A stretch of DNA of 15,504 nucleotides from an uncultured Chloroflexota bacterium (GTDB taxonomy: Bacteria > Chloroflexota > UBA4733), in assembly GCA_937967325.1 (NCBI GenBank), contig CALBSQ010000081.1:1-15504 (forward strand), given 5' to 3'. The notes beneath the pieces were generated by a model that did no database searches, was not told the DNA's origin, and saw only the letters and a list, made by a program, of their open reading frames with translations. Position 1 is the first letter of the stretch. Every line of letters starts with the position of its first letter. Position numbers and translations under genes: made by a program. This document shows positions 1 to 5,865 of the stretch, one piece after another.

Positions 1-68
1 GCGACATCGGGCGCGCCGCCTTGGAACGGTACGTCAGGAGCAAGCCCCGGCGGCGCGCCCGATGTCGC
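1..68. repeat. Perfect 20-bp inverted repeat with 28-nt spacer
   Basis: Bases 1-20 (GCGACATCGGGCGCGCCGCC) are the exact reverse complement of 49-68. The spacer 21-48 is not palindromic. The left arm begins at the first base of the window, so the true repeat may extend further left. As RNA it would form a very stable hairpin, but no T-tract follows on either strand. It could be a terminator-like structure for a gene outside the window, a transposon-end remnant or a REP-type element; the sequence does not decide between these. Confidence 0.75.
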
Positions 69-390
69 TGACGCTGACGGTGGATGGGCTTGGGGCGTAG
101 CTCGCCGAGCGCGCCGCCCGGCTGCCGTCATTCCACCAGCGCCATCGGGATGGGCAGCCGTGGGACCACACCGCGCTGACGCCCTCCTCGCTGAGGCGGA
201 GACGCGCCCGCGCCCCGCGGTCGTGCGCCCGGAACGGCGGCCCCAGCTCACAGAGGCACCTACCCCGACAACGAGACTTGATCAATGTCGTGGGGATGGT
301 ACGCCCACCCGCGGTCGCGCCAGGAGTAGTGAAATGCTGAGGCGATTGACGGTTCGGCTGAAGGCACGGGTACATTCCGCGATGGCGGCA
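69..390. other. No confident gene; decayed-looking sequence
   Basis: Several frames are open here on both strands, but none has a convincing ribosome binding site, domain or consistent codon pattern. It lies directly downstream of the stop of the AlbA_2-domain gene. That gene's reading frame remains open beyond the stop, but the residues no longer resemble the family. I read it as non-coding or eroded sequence at the edge of an integrated element. Confidence 0.4.
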
Positions 391-741
391 TCAACCCGGC
401 TTCCAACCAGTTGCGGGGATGGCGTTACAGCGCAGGTCGAGCGGCTCGTCGATGAGACCGCACCTTGCCACTTGGCTGACGCGTTCGGCCTGCCCCTGCA
501 AGCTGATCGGTGCTAGCGACAACGGGCCGGTCGCGGTCTTGGCGTATTGCTCGATGCCGACGTAGATGCAGCCGCCGTCGCCGGCGAAGGCGGCCAGATC
601 GACGGCGAGAGACTTGGCGGCTTTCGGACCGGTATCAAGTTGCCGCTTGATGTCGAGCGCATGGCCTTCCTGGAGCAATCCGTCGTTCATTGCCTCCTGG
701 AGTGCCGCTTCCGTGCGTGGAATCCACGTCGGGACGCTCAT
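391..741 (-). CDS. Schlafen AlbA_2-type putative DNA-binding domain protein, probably C-terminally truncated
   Basis: The 116-aa product fits the AlbA_2 (AAA_4/Schlafen-associated) fold. GHALDIKRQL (about residues 26-35) matches the LEFK-type strand. KSLAVDLAAFAGDGGCIYVGI (43-63) matches the conserved helix and 'FAN--GG-++-GV' strand. Proteins with this domain are usually much longer, with helicase-like, winged-helix or effector parts following; this one stops right after the domain, so truncation is likely. An ATG at 741 is preferred because AAAGG lies about 9 nt upstream; the in-frame ATG at 750 directly abuts that motif. It starts 25 nt after the stop of the recombinase remnant on the same strand, so the two were probably co-transcribed in a mobile element. 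The biochemical role is unknown. AlbA_2 assignment is fairly secure; function is not. Confidence 0.7.
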   Translation of the reverse strand: MSVPTWIPRTEAALQEAMNDGLLQEGHALDIKRQLDTGPKAAKSLAVDLAAFAGDGGCIYVGIEQYAKTATGPLSLAPISLQGQAERVSQVARCGLIDEPLDLRCNAIPATGWKPG

Positions 742-766
742 GGTCGCCATCCTTTCTGGAGCGCCG

Positions 767-1720
767 TTAGAGCCCGAGATACGCGGAGGAGTTGTCGTCG
801 AAGAGGTCGGCGCGGCGGAGGTAGCGGTCGAGGGTGCGGTCGCCGCGGTGGCCGGTCTGCGCCTTGATGGCCTCGCGCGGCGCCTTGCGGCCGCGGGCCT
901 CGGTGGCGTGGCCCGCCCGCAGCGAGTGGCCGGCGTAGCGCGCGGGGTCGAGGCCGGCGCGGCGGGCGGCGCGCTGGGCGACGCGGGCGACGGCGGAGGG
1001 CGTGAGCTGCGCGGGCGCGATCTGGTCGTGGCGGTTGACCGGGCGGAAGAGCGGCCCGGCGTCGATGCCGGCGGCGTCGAGCCAGGCGCGCAGGGCGCGC
1101 ACGGGGCAGGTCTGCGGGTGCTGGCCGCGGACGATGCCGACCTCGCGGCCGGCACCCACCTGGTCCGTCTTGGAGCTGCGGAGGTGGGGGCGCAGCCCGT
1201 CGTCGGTCCACTCGACATCCTCAACGCGCAGGGCCACGAGCTCGTCGCGCCGGAAGGCGCCGGCGAAGCCGAGCAGGAGGAGGGCGCGATCCCGTCGGGC
1301 CGCCAAGGTGTCCGGCAGGGCGGCGAGGAGCTGGCGGAGTTGGGGAGTGCTGAGGGCTGCCTTCGGCGCCGGCGCCGTGCCGAGTGTGCGGCGGACGCCG
1401 GCCATGGTGGCGCGGACGTTCGGGTCCCCCGTTGGCGCGGGGACGTGCCCGGCGAGTTGATAGGCTTGGGCGAGCGCGGCGAGGCGGCGCTAGATGGTGG
1501 AGGCCTTCGCGCCGGAGCGGACGAGGGTGGTCGGCGCGGCGACGCCTTGAGCGGCGCACCAGGCCTCGAAGCAGCGCCAGTCGGCGCGGTAGGCCCACAA
1601 GGTGTTGGCCGCCTTGCTGGCGCGGGTGTCGTGCTCTCGATGACCTTCGGCGTGACCGCGGATGCGGGCGCGCGACGGGGTATCGGCACAAGGGACGGGA
1701 CCGAAGGGAGGGTGACGTCG
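767..1720 (-). pseudogene. Tyrosine recombinase/integrase, disrupted by an in-frame TAG and lacking a start
   Basis: The catalytic half is open from ATG 1405 down to the TAA at 767-769. It carries the tetrad and flanking residues of a phage-type integrase: Arg in FRRDELVAL, Lys in RSSKTDQ, HSLR (H-x-x-R), His in TGHRG and Tyr in LDRYLRR. Upstream in the same frame, residues typical of the SAM-like core-binding domain are readable (ANTLWAYRADW, FEAWCAAQG, RRLAALAQAYQLAGH). A TAG at 1490-1492 interrupts them where family members usually have a sense codon (probably CAG to TAG). The frame is closed by TGA at 1721-1723 with no ATG or GTG before the domain. The linker before the TAG also looks shorter than usual. 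The gene is probably inactive unless a truncated catalytic domain is made from ATG 1405. It lies divergent from hsp20 and just upstream of the AlbA_2 gene. Confidence 0.85.
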
Positions 1721-1770
1721 TCATGCCGTAGAATGAGACGACTCTGGAGCATCTCCAGAACGGATGCTCC
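1713..1770 (+). promoter_or_regulatory. Overlapping palindromes upstream of hsp20 (CIRCE-like architecture)
   Basis: Two perfect palindromes share one arm. GGAGCATC (1746-1753), a 9-nt spacer and GATGCTCC (1763-1770) form one; TCTGGAG (1743-1749), CAT and CTCCAGA (1753-1759) form the other, so only one could fold at a time. The 8-9-8 spacing resembles the HrcA operator CIRCE, but the bases do not match the CIRCE consensus. Just upstream lie TGACG-T-CGTCA (1713-1723) and a -10-like TAGAAT (1729-1734) without a clear -35. The ATG of hsp20 is 89 nt downstream of the outer arm. A repressor operator or a leader-RNA switch are both possible. Confidence 0.4.
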
Positions 1771-1858
1771 GTCGCCAGCGCTATCGCCGGACGCGGCGTG
1801 AAGCCCGCGGGCCGGCGATGCCTGGTGGGGGGCGTAGAGCGAGGAGGCCGGGACACCG

Positions 1859-2356
1859 ATGGAGCGCGGAGATTCGTGGGGCGACTTCCGGAACGTCCAG
1901 GAGTGGCTGGAGCGCCAGCAGCGGCCGGGTCTGCAGGGGCGGGTGCCCTCCATCGGGCGGTGGACGCCACCGCTCGACGTGCTGGAAGGGGAGGACGACT
2001 ACCGCATCCTGCTGGCGTTGCCGGGCGTGCGGCCCGACGACGTGCAGATCACGGTGGAGCAGAACGTGGTCACGGTGAGCGGCGAGCTGCGCCCGCGGGA
2101 CGTCGAGAGCGGGTCGCGGTATTTGCACCAAGAGCAGGTGGGCGGGCACTTCACCCGCAGCATCGCGCTGCCCGGGATGGTCGACGCCGACCAGACGAAG
2201 GCGGACTACGAGTACGGCATCTTGACGATCACGCTGCCGAAGCACGCGGCGGCGCGACCACGGCGGATCACGGTGCAGACCAAGGGCGGAGCGCCGCCCG
2301 TGGAGGGACAGACGGTCGGTGGTGGATCAGCGACCACACCGCCGTCGTCACCGTAA
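1859..2356 (+). CDS. Hsp20/alpha-crystallin family small heat-shock protein
   Basis: ATP-independent holdase chaperone of 165 aa that would bind unfolding proteins in the cytoplasm as large oligomers. The alpha-crystallin domain spans about residues 37-130. It opens with PLDVLEGEDDYRILLALPGV, continues with DVQITVEQNVVTVSGEL, and ends with the family hallmark GILTITLPK (120-128). A short C-terminal tail contains ITV (137-139), a plausible I-x-V/I anchoring motif, then a Gly/Pro/Ser/Thr-rich end. The N-terminal arm is short and Trp/Gln-rich. The ATG has AGGAGG at 1842-1847, 11 nt upstream. It is divergent from the integrase remnant and preceded by the overlapping palindromes at 1743-1770, which suggests stress-responsive control. 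The family assignment is secure. Confidence 0.95.
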   Translation: MERGDSWGDFRNVQEWLERQQRPGLQGRVPSIGRWTPPLDVLEGEDDYRILLALPGVRPDDVQITVEQNVVTVSGELRPRDVESGSRYLHQEQVGGHFTRSIALPGMVDADQTKADYEYGILTITLPKHAAARPRRITVQTKGGAPPVEGQTVGGGSATTPPSSP

Positions 2357-2452
2357 GGCAGCGCGAATCCTTCGGGGCAGTAGCGCTCGGGTCAGCACCC
2401 TAGCGACTGACGTGGCGCGATTGCGGGGCATCCGGGCGAGACTTCGCTCGCA

Positions 2453-2533
2453 TCAGCTCGCGGGATCGGACTTGGACGGCTCGTCCAGGATGGCTTGACA
2501 GCGTGCGACGCATTCGTTGCAGATGAACAGCAT
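2453..2533 (-). pseudogene. Remnant of a ClpX-type C4 zinc finger
   Basis: On the minus strand ATG 2531-2533 opens a 26-codon frame reading MLFICNECVARCQAILDEP and ending at TGA 2453-2455. The string FICNECV-x-x-C-x-x-IL closely matches the second half of the ClpX N-terminal zinc-binding domain (FICDECVELCNEIL). The first CxxC knuckle (CSFCGK-type) is absent; the frame is closed upstream by TAG after about 12 residues. No good ribosome binding site is visible. It is most likely a gene fragment, though a microprotein cannot be excluded. Confidence 0.4.
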
Positions 2534-2599
2534 CGTCGTTGTGTCGCGGGGTCGGCATCGTTCTTGCTAAGGAGACACCCACAAGCAAGGAGGTACCGC

Positions 2600-2761
2600 A
2601 TGTCGCTCGTGGGCATCCTGTGGACCGTCGTCGTCGTGCTCGTCGTGCTGTGGCTGCTCGGGCTGGTGATCCACATCGGCGGCAATCTGATTTACCTCCT
2701 CCTGGTCATCGCGGTGATTGTGGCCGCCTACAACCTGCTGAGGGGACGGCGCGGCGTGTGA
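2600..2761 (+). CDS. Small hydrophobic membrane protein, Lmo0937/DUF5670-like
   Basis: A 53-aa protein made almost wholly of two hydrophobic segments. ILWTVVVVLVVLWLLGLVI (about 6-24) and NLIYLLLVIAVIVAAYNLL (29-47) flank a short HIGG turn, and the tail RGRRGV is basic. The layout, with W near the N-terminus, LWLLG and an R-rich end, matches the Lmo0937-family membrane peptides widespread in bacteria; their function is unknown and often stress-associated. The ATG at 2600 has a strong AAGGAGG at 2587-2593, 6 nt upstream. A longer in-frame start at 2495 exists, but the added residues are not hydrophobic and lack a good ribosome binding site. It lies 243 nt downstream of hsp20 on the same strand. 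Confidence 0.8.
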   Translation: MSLVGILWTVVVVLVVLWLLGLVIHIGGNLIYLLLVIAVIVAAYNLLRGRRGV

Positions 2762-3120
2762 CGTTGCTGCCCTCTCCCTGCCGTCCTGCACCAGCTGCTG
2801 GGGCAGGAAGAGGAAGGGGTCGGGACGCTGGCCCCGCTCCCCGCCGGCCTAGTGCCGCGCGGCGGGACCAACTCGGTGGCCTAGCGGATCGCTGCTCGCG
2901 CTCGCTCCCTGGGCGACCGCGCTGACGGAGCGTGTGCGAGCGCGGCGGGTCCGGCGACATCCAAATCACGGTGGCGCACAGCTCCGCTCTCTTTGCTGAG
3001 CGCGTCGGAATATCTATGCGATTGTACGGTACTATGGTGCTACGGCTGTGGAGTAGTCTCAGTGGATTAGGCGTCGGGTTGGTTGAAGGCGGGTTTTCCG
3101 GACGGGAGCAGACGTCAGCC
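2762..3120. other. Intergenic stretch with a 9-bp inverted repeat
   Basis: No gene is supported here. CGCGCTCGC at 2897-2905 pairs with GCGAGCGCG at 2936-2944 (30-nt spacer), a possible weak terminator for the upstream small membrane gene. The patch at about 3005-3040 is noticeably A/T-richer than its surroundings and may hold a promoter for the P-loop fragment, but I see no clean -35/-10 pair. Confidence 0.35.
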
Positions 3121-3318
3121 GTGCAAGCCTCGGTGGTCGTCGCGGTCGCCGGTCCCTCGGGGGCGGGGAAAAGCGCCCTCCTTTGGCGGCTCGCTTCCCT
3201 CCTCGGCGAGGCGACGCCGCTCCAGTTCGACGACTATCTGGCGCTGACGACCTGGCCCGACGACTGGGCGATCTGGCTGGCCAAGGGCGCCGATCCGGTC
3301 GGCAGATTGGCGGCATAA
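3121..3318 (+). CDS. Truncated P-loop kinase-like protein (Walker A fragment)
   Basis: From a GTG at 3121 the product is 65 aa. It contains a classic strand-loop-helix VVVAVAGPSGAGKSALLWRL with Walker A GPSGAGKS (residues 11-18), then QFDDYLALTTWPDDWAIWLA. This resembles the start of uridine-kinase-like or small-molecule P-loop kinases, where an acidic DD follows strand 2. Such enzymes run to about 200 aa; here a TAA at 3316-3318 ends the frame, so the Walker B, lid and base-binding parts are missing. GGGAG lies 12 nt before the GTG. An in-frame ATG at 3034 would add a 29-residue leader. It is probably a gene fragment; no continuation is evident in the 100 nt downstream. Confidence 0.5.
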   Translation: MQASVVVAVAGPSGAGKSALLWRLASLLGEATPLQFDDYLALTTWPDDWAIWLAKGADPVGRLAA

Positions 3319-3336
3319 TCGCAGGGGGACCAGCAT

Positions 3337-3383
3337 CTCCCCGCTTCGGAAAGCGACGTCTCCCGCCAAGCCGAGGCGGGGAG
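3337..3383. terminator. Probable bidirectional terminator hairpin
   Basis: CTCCCCGCTTCGG (3337-3349) pairs with CCGAGGCGGGGAG (3371-3383), 13 positions with one mismatch that can form a G-U pair in RNA; the loop is 21 nt. It sits between the convergent ends of the P-loop fragment (stop 3318) and the minus-strand gene ending at 3420. No strong T-tract follows on either strand, so intrinsic termination is plausible rather than proven. Confidence 0.5.
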
Positions 3384-3419
3384 GTCAGGTCGGTCCGGGC
3401 TGACGCCGACCGGCCCGCG

Positions 3420-3878
3420 CTACAGCGTCAGCAGCCGCTGGAAGAACGACCGGTAGCGCTGGAAAGCGACGCGCAGGTCCTCCGTCGAGACGTCCCCGCC
3501 ACGCTGCCACTGTTGCTCCAGCTTGGATCGCTCGTCGGAGAAGGTCTGCGCCAGACGCTTCATCGCCTCGGCGACGAGACCGTCCGCCTGCTCGATGGTC
3601 CGCCGCGGATCGTCCACAAAGCCGGCCTGGATATCGTCCCAGCGGGACCGGAAGGTCTCCGACTCACCGCTGGGGAAGAGGGGAGCGGCCTGCCCGGTAG
3701 GCGCCCCGCCGGGGCGTGCCGGCGCGGGGGCTGGCGGGGCTGGCGACGGCCCGGCCGGTACCGCGTCGCCGGTCTGCGCAGTGTTGGCCTTCTCCGCCGC
3801 CGGCCGCGCCCCGGCGGCCAGGTCCGCCGTGCTCAGCTTCTCGCCGGTCTCCTGCTGCTCGTCCGATGGCTGGTTCAC
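3420..3878 (-). CDS. Hypothetical protein with C-terminal FVDDP/STEDLR domain (soluble paralogue)
   Basis: A 152-aa protein I cannot assign to a named family. Residues 1-70 are low-complexity and Ala/Pro/Gly-rich, with a Pro-Ala run at about 41-60. Residues 76-152 form a helical, charged domain with W80, Q84, FVDDP (87-91), EQAD (96-99), STEDLR (131-136) and RYRSFFQRLL (141-150). The same landmarks, in the same order, occur in the C-terminal half of the upstream gene, so the two are paralogues. There is no signal peptide or membrane segment. The start is a GTG at 3876-3878 that overlaps the TGA of the upstream gene (GTGA), implying translational coupling and a joint function. The ribosome binding site would lie inside the upstream coding sequence. 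The gene ends 36 nt before the shared terminator hairpin. Confidence 0.7.
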   Translation of the reverse strand: MNQPSDEQQETGEKLSTADLAAGARPAAEKANTAQTGDAVPAGPSPAPPAPAPARPGGAPTGQAAPLFPSGESETFRSRWDDIQAGFVDDPRRTIEQADGLVAEAMKRLAQTFSDERSKLEQQWQRGGDVSTEDLRVAFQRYRSFFQRLLTL

Positions 3879-4435
3879 CGCTGCACCTCCGTCTGCTTGC
3901 TCTCCGAAGCCTCTACCAGTTCCTGGAAGAGCGAACGATAGGCGATCGTCGCCTTCCGGAGATCCTCGGTACTCGCCTGACCATCGACGCTCCGCTGGGC
4001 CACCTCGTGGGCCGCGCGGTAGTTCTCTACCACGCGCGGGTGCTCCACCGAGATGTCTGCCGCCCGCTGCTCGAAGTCCCCAACGGGGTAGCCCCGCGTC
4101 TGCATGACCTCACCGATGAGCCGATCGGCCTGCGTCACCGCCGCGGCCGGATCGTCGACGAACTTGGATTGGACGGAGCGCCAGGCCTCGCTGAAGCGGG
4201 CGTAATCGGTCGCTGAGAGTGGATGGACATCGAGCTTCTCCACCCGCTTCACCCGCTGCTCCAGCACGGACTCGGCCCGTCCCTGGTCCCAGGTCTGCGC
4301 CACCGTGCGCTCGTACTCCGGCCCGAAACGCTGGCGCAAGTCCCCGCTGCGCCGCCGTTGGGACAGCGCCCAACCGGCAATGGCCACGACGATCAAGATG
4401 ACAATGACGATGATAACAATGGCCGCTACATTCAT
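3875..4435 (-). CDS. Membrane-anchored hypothetical protein with FVDDP/STEDLR domain
   Basis: A 186-aa protein. Residues 3-24 (AAIVIIVIVILIVVAIAGWAL) form one N-terminal membrane helix, followed by a basic QRRR, so the rest is probably cytoplasmic. Next come LRQRFGPEYERTV (33-45) and a charged segment with likely coiled-coil character. The C-terminal domain (81-175) has FSEAW, FVDDP (92-96), QADRLIGEVM (102-111), STEDLR (155-160) and YRSLFQELVEA. This C-terminal domain is shared with the downstream overlapping gene; here it is longer by an insertion around 112-150. The ATG at 4435 has AAGGAGG about 5 nt upstream. It follows the PRC-barrel gene on the same strand with a 172-nt gap. The function is unknown; association with membrane or stress adaptation is inference from context. 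Confidence 0.8.
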   Translation of the reverse strand: MNVAAIVIIVIVILIVVAIAGWALSQRRRSGDLRQRFGPEYERTVAQTWDQGRAESVLEQRVKRVEKLDVHPLSATDYARFSEAWRSVQSKFVDDPAAAVTQADRLIGEVMQTRGYPVGDFEQRAADISVEHPRVVENYRAAHEVAQRSVDGQASTEDLRKATIAYRSLFQELVEASESKQTEVQR

Positions 4436-4607
4436 GTGGCCTCCTTCCCTATCTTGGGGGCGAGTTGGACCACGTCGCCCGCGTGGCGCCGGTGCCGCTC
4501 TGCCGGTGAGCAAATGGTGTGCCACGCCGCCGATCCCGCGACTGCACCGGCTCCGGGCGGGCCTACCCCTGCTTCTCCCACTCGCCGTCCCGTCGTTCGC
4601 TGCCTGT

Positions 4608-5258
4608 CTATTCCACCTGACGGCCCTCGGACCGCACTGCTCGGGTCTCCGCCGCGTCCGGTTCGACTCGGTCGTCGACGGCGCCTGGAGCGGTTCCCTC
4701 TTCGACGGCCCGCCGCTCCACAGGCGGGGCGGCATCCGCGCGTTCGCCCGAGGCCAGAACAGCGTCATCCGGCACCACGATGACGTCGTAGCCTACCCGC
4801 AAGTCGGAGTCGGCGCGCACGTAGCGCTGCTGGTCCTTGTCTCGACCCAGCAGGTTCCCCAGCCCACCACCCGACCCGGACCCCAGCGCATAGCCGACTA
4901 CGCCCATGCCATCGTCGGCGAGCAGGATATCGTGGATGGTCCCAAGGAGCCTACCGCTCTCGCTCACCATCTTTCGTCCGGTAACCCGGGTGAGCCGGGG
5001 CAGCGGGCCCAGCCGGCCGGTCTCCGCGTCGCTCTGCTCACCCCGCCGGACCGTGACCGCGTCTGGGCCGATGGCGTGGACGGCGGAGCCGGGGACGATA
5101 ACCTCCTTTCCGCCGAGCAGCCCTGGTCTTTCGGAAACAACGTACCCGGCGACCTGGCGACCGGCCGGGTCCAGGATCACGTCATCGATCGTGCCGAGCC
5201 GCTCCCCCGCATTCACGTCCACGACAGAACGGCCGCGTAGCTCGCTGGCGCGGATCAT
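4608..5258 (-). CDS. PRC-barrel domain protein with two PRC repeats
   Basis: A 216-aa product. The first PRC-barrel spans about residues 2-75 (IRASELRGRSVVDVNAGERLG, IDDVILDPAGRQVAGYVV, VIVPGSAVHAIGPDAVTV). The second spans about 88-168 (LTRVTGRKMVSESGRLLG, IHDILLADDGMGVVGYAL, VIVVPDDAVL), with a Gly-rich insertion (GSGSGGGLGNLLGR, 126-139). PRC-barrels are small beta-barrels found in RimM, photosynthetic reaction centre H subunits and stress-associated proteins; they usually bind protein or RNA partners and are not enzymes. The C-terminal 45 residues are acidic and disordered. The start is ATG 5258 because GGGAGG lies 5 nt upstream; an ATG at 5273 would place that motif inside the gene. It is on the same strand as, and upstream of, the two FVDDP proteins, so shared function is plausible. 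Confidence 0.9.
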   Translation of the reverse strand: MIRASELRGRSVVDVNAGERLGTIDDVILDPAGRQVAGYVVSERPGLLGGKEVIVPGSAVHAIGPDAVTVRRGEQSDAETGRLGPLPRLTRVTGRKMVSESGRLLGTIHDILLADDGMGVVGYALGSGSGGGLGNLLGRDKDQQRYVRADSDLRVGYDVIVVPDDAVLASGERADAAPPVERRAVEEGTAPGAVDDRVEPDAAETRAVRSEGRQVE

Positions 5259-5274
5259 CACTGCCTCCCCCATC

Positions 5275-5742
5275 TCATCGTGCCCAATCCAACGTTGCTG
5301 CTGGTAGCACGTTGTGTGCCACGGTCACGCCGCGGGCTGTTCCCGCGCGAAAGCCCACGAGTGCATCGCCCACCGGCTGAATCAGCCGGTGGGCGACGCC
5401 GCCGACGGACCCTCCCGCGGCAATTTGTGGTCGGCCGCCCCGCCGGGCGACGATCCCCGAGCTGGTAGAGGAGGAGTTGTTGCGCCAACCCGCCCCTGGC
5501 ATCGAGCGCACCGTGACGACCCTGCGCATCGACGGCTGCACCCGGAAGAGCAACTGCCGCATCGCCGGGCCGACCGAGCGCCGGGTCCGCTCCGCCATCC
5601 GGCCGATCCGGCGGCGGTTCTCGCTCAAGCCAGCCCTGCCGCGCGCGGCTTTGCCCATTCCCAGCGTCGCCCGCAAGGCAGTGAGACACCCGCAGACCGT
5701 GGCCTCGTGATCGGGGTCAACTTCTGGAACCACATCGGCCAT
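5275..5742 (-). CDS. Uncertain ORF, Arg/Ser-rich hypothetical protein
   Basis: ATG 5742 has AGGGAGG at 8 nt spacing and opens a 155-aa frame beginning MADVVPEVDPDHEATVCGCL. It runs on the same strand as its neighbours and stops 17 nt before the PRC-barrel start. The first 50 or so residues look protein-like; the rest is Arg-, Ser- and Gly-rich and runs through the 31-bp palindrome at 5366-5396, so the 3' part may be spurious. A competing plus-strand frame (TTG 5477 to TGA 5710, preceded by GAGGAGGAG) reads LLRQPAPGIERTVTTLRIDG and has equally GC-rich third positions. I cannot decide which strand is coding; neither matches a family I recognise. Confidence 0.35.
   Translation of the reverse strand: MADVVPEVDPDHEATVCGCLTALRATLGMGKAARGRAGLSENRRRIGRMAERTRRSVGPAMRQLLFRVQPSMRRVVTVRSMPGAGWRNNSSSTSSGIVARRGGRPQIAAGGSVGGVAHRLIQPVGDALVGFRAGTARGVTVAHNVLPAATLDWAR
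5366..5396. repeat. 31-bp perfect palindrome (15-1-15)
   Basis: Bases 5366-5380 are the exact reverse complement of 5382-5396, with a single A at 5381 as centre; the core reads CACCGGCTGA-A-TCAGCCGGTG. On either strand it would form a very stable hairpin. It lies in the weakly coding stretch between the PRC-barrel and GlsB-like genes. It could be a terminator, a REP-like dispersed palindrome or an IS200/IS605-type recognition hairpin. No transposase is nearby. Confidence 0.8.
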
Positions 5743-5865
5743 GTTCCAGTCCTCCCTCTGGAAGGACAACTCCGGCACGATCATCCCCGGCGGAAGGGCG
5801 GCTGTGAACGCGGTCAAGCGGGCCTTCACCACCGGGAATACGACGTTTGGACGACGCGTCCGCGT

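Noticed and set aside
320..331. CAGGAGTAGT shared with the right end of the window (about 15493-15502)
   Set aside because: A 10-bp match without flanking similarity is expected by chance and is not evidence for attachment sites.
767..1720. Stop-codon reassignment (amber decoded as an amino acid)
   Set aside because: TAG serves as the normal terminator of other intact genes here (for example the slipin and PRC-barrel genes), so local inactivation is simpler.
566..1801. A 411-codon open frame on the plus strand
   Set aside because: It is Gly/Ala/Val/Arg-rich with no domain and lies antisense to the integrase; typical of high-GC shadow frames.
391..1953. A 520-codon open frame on the minus strand
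   Set aside because: Only its last 116 residues (AlbA_2 part) look like protein. The rest is Pro/Arg/Ser/Ala-rich and is the frame shadow of the integrase, which has recognisable domains in another frame.
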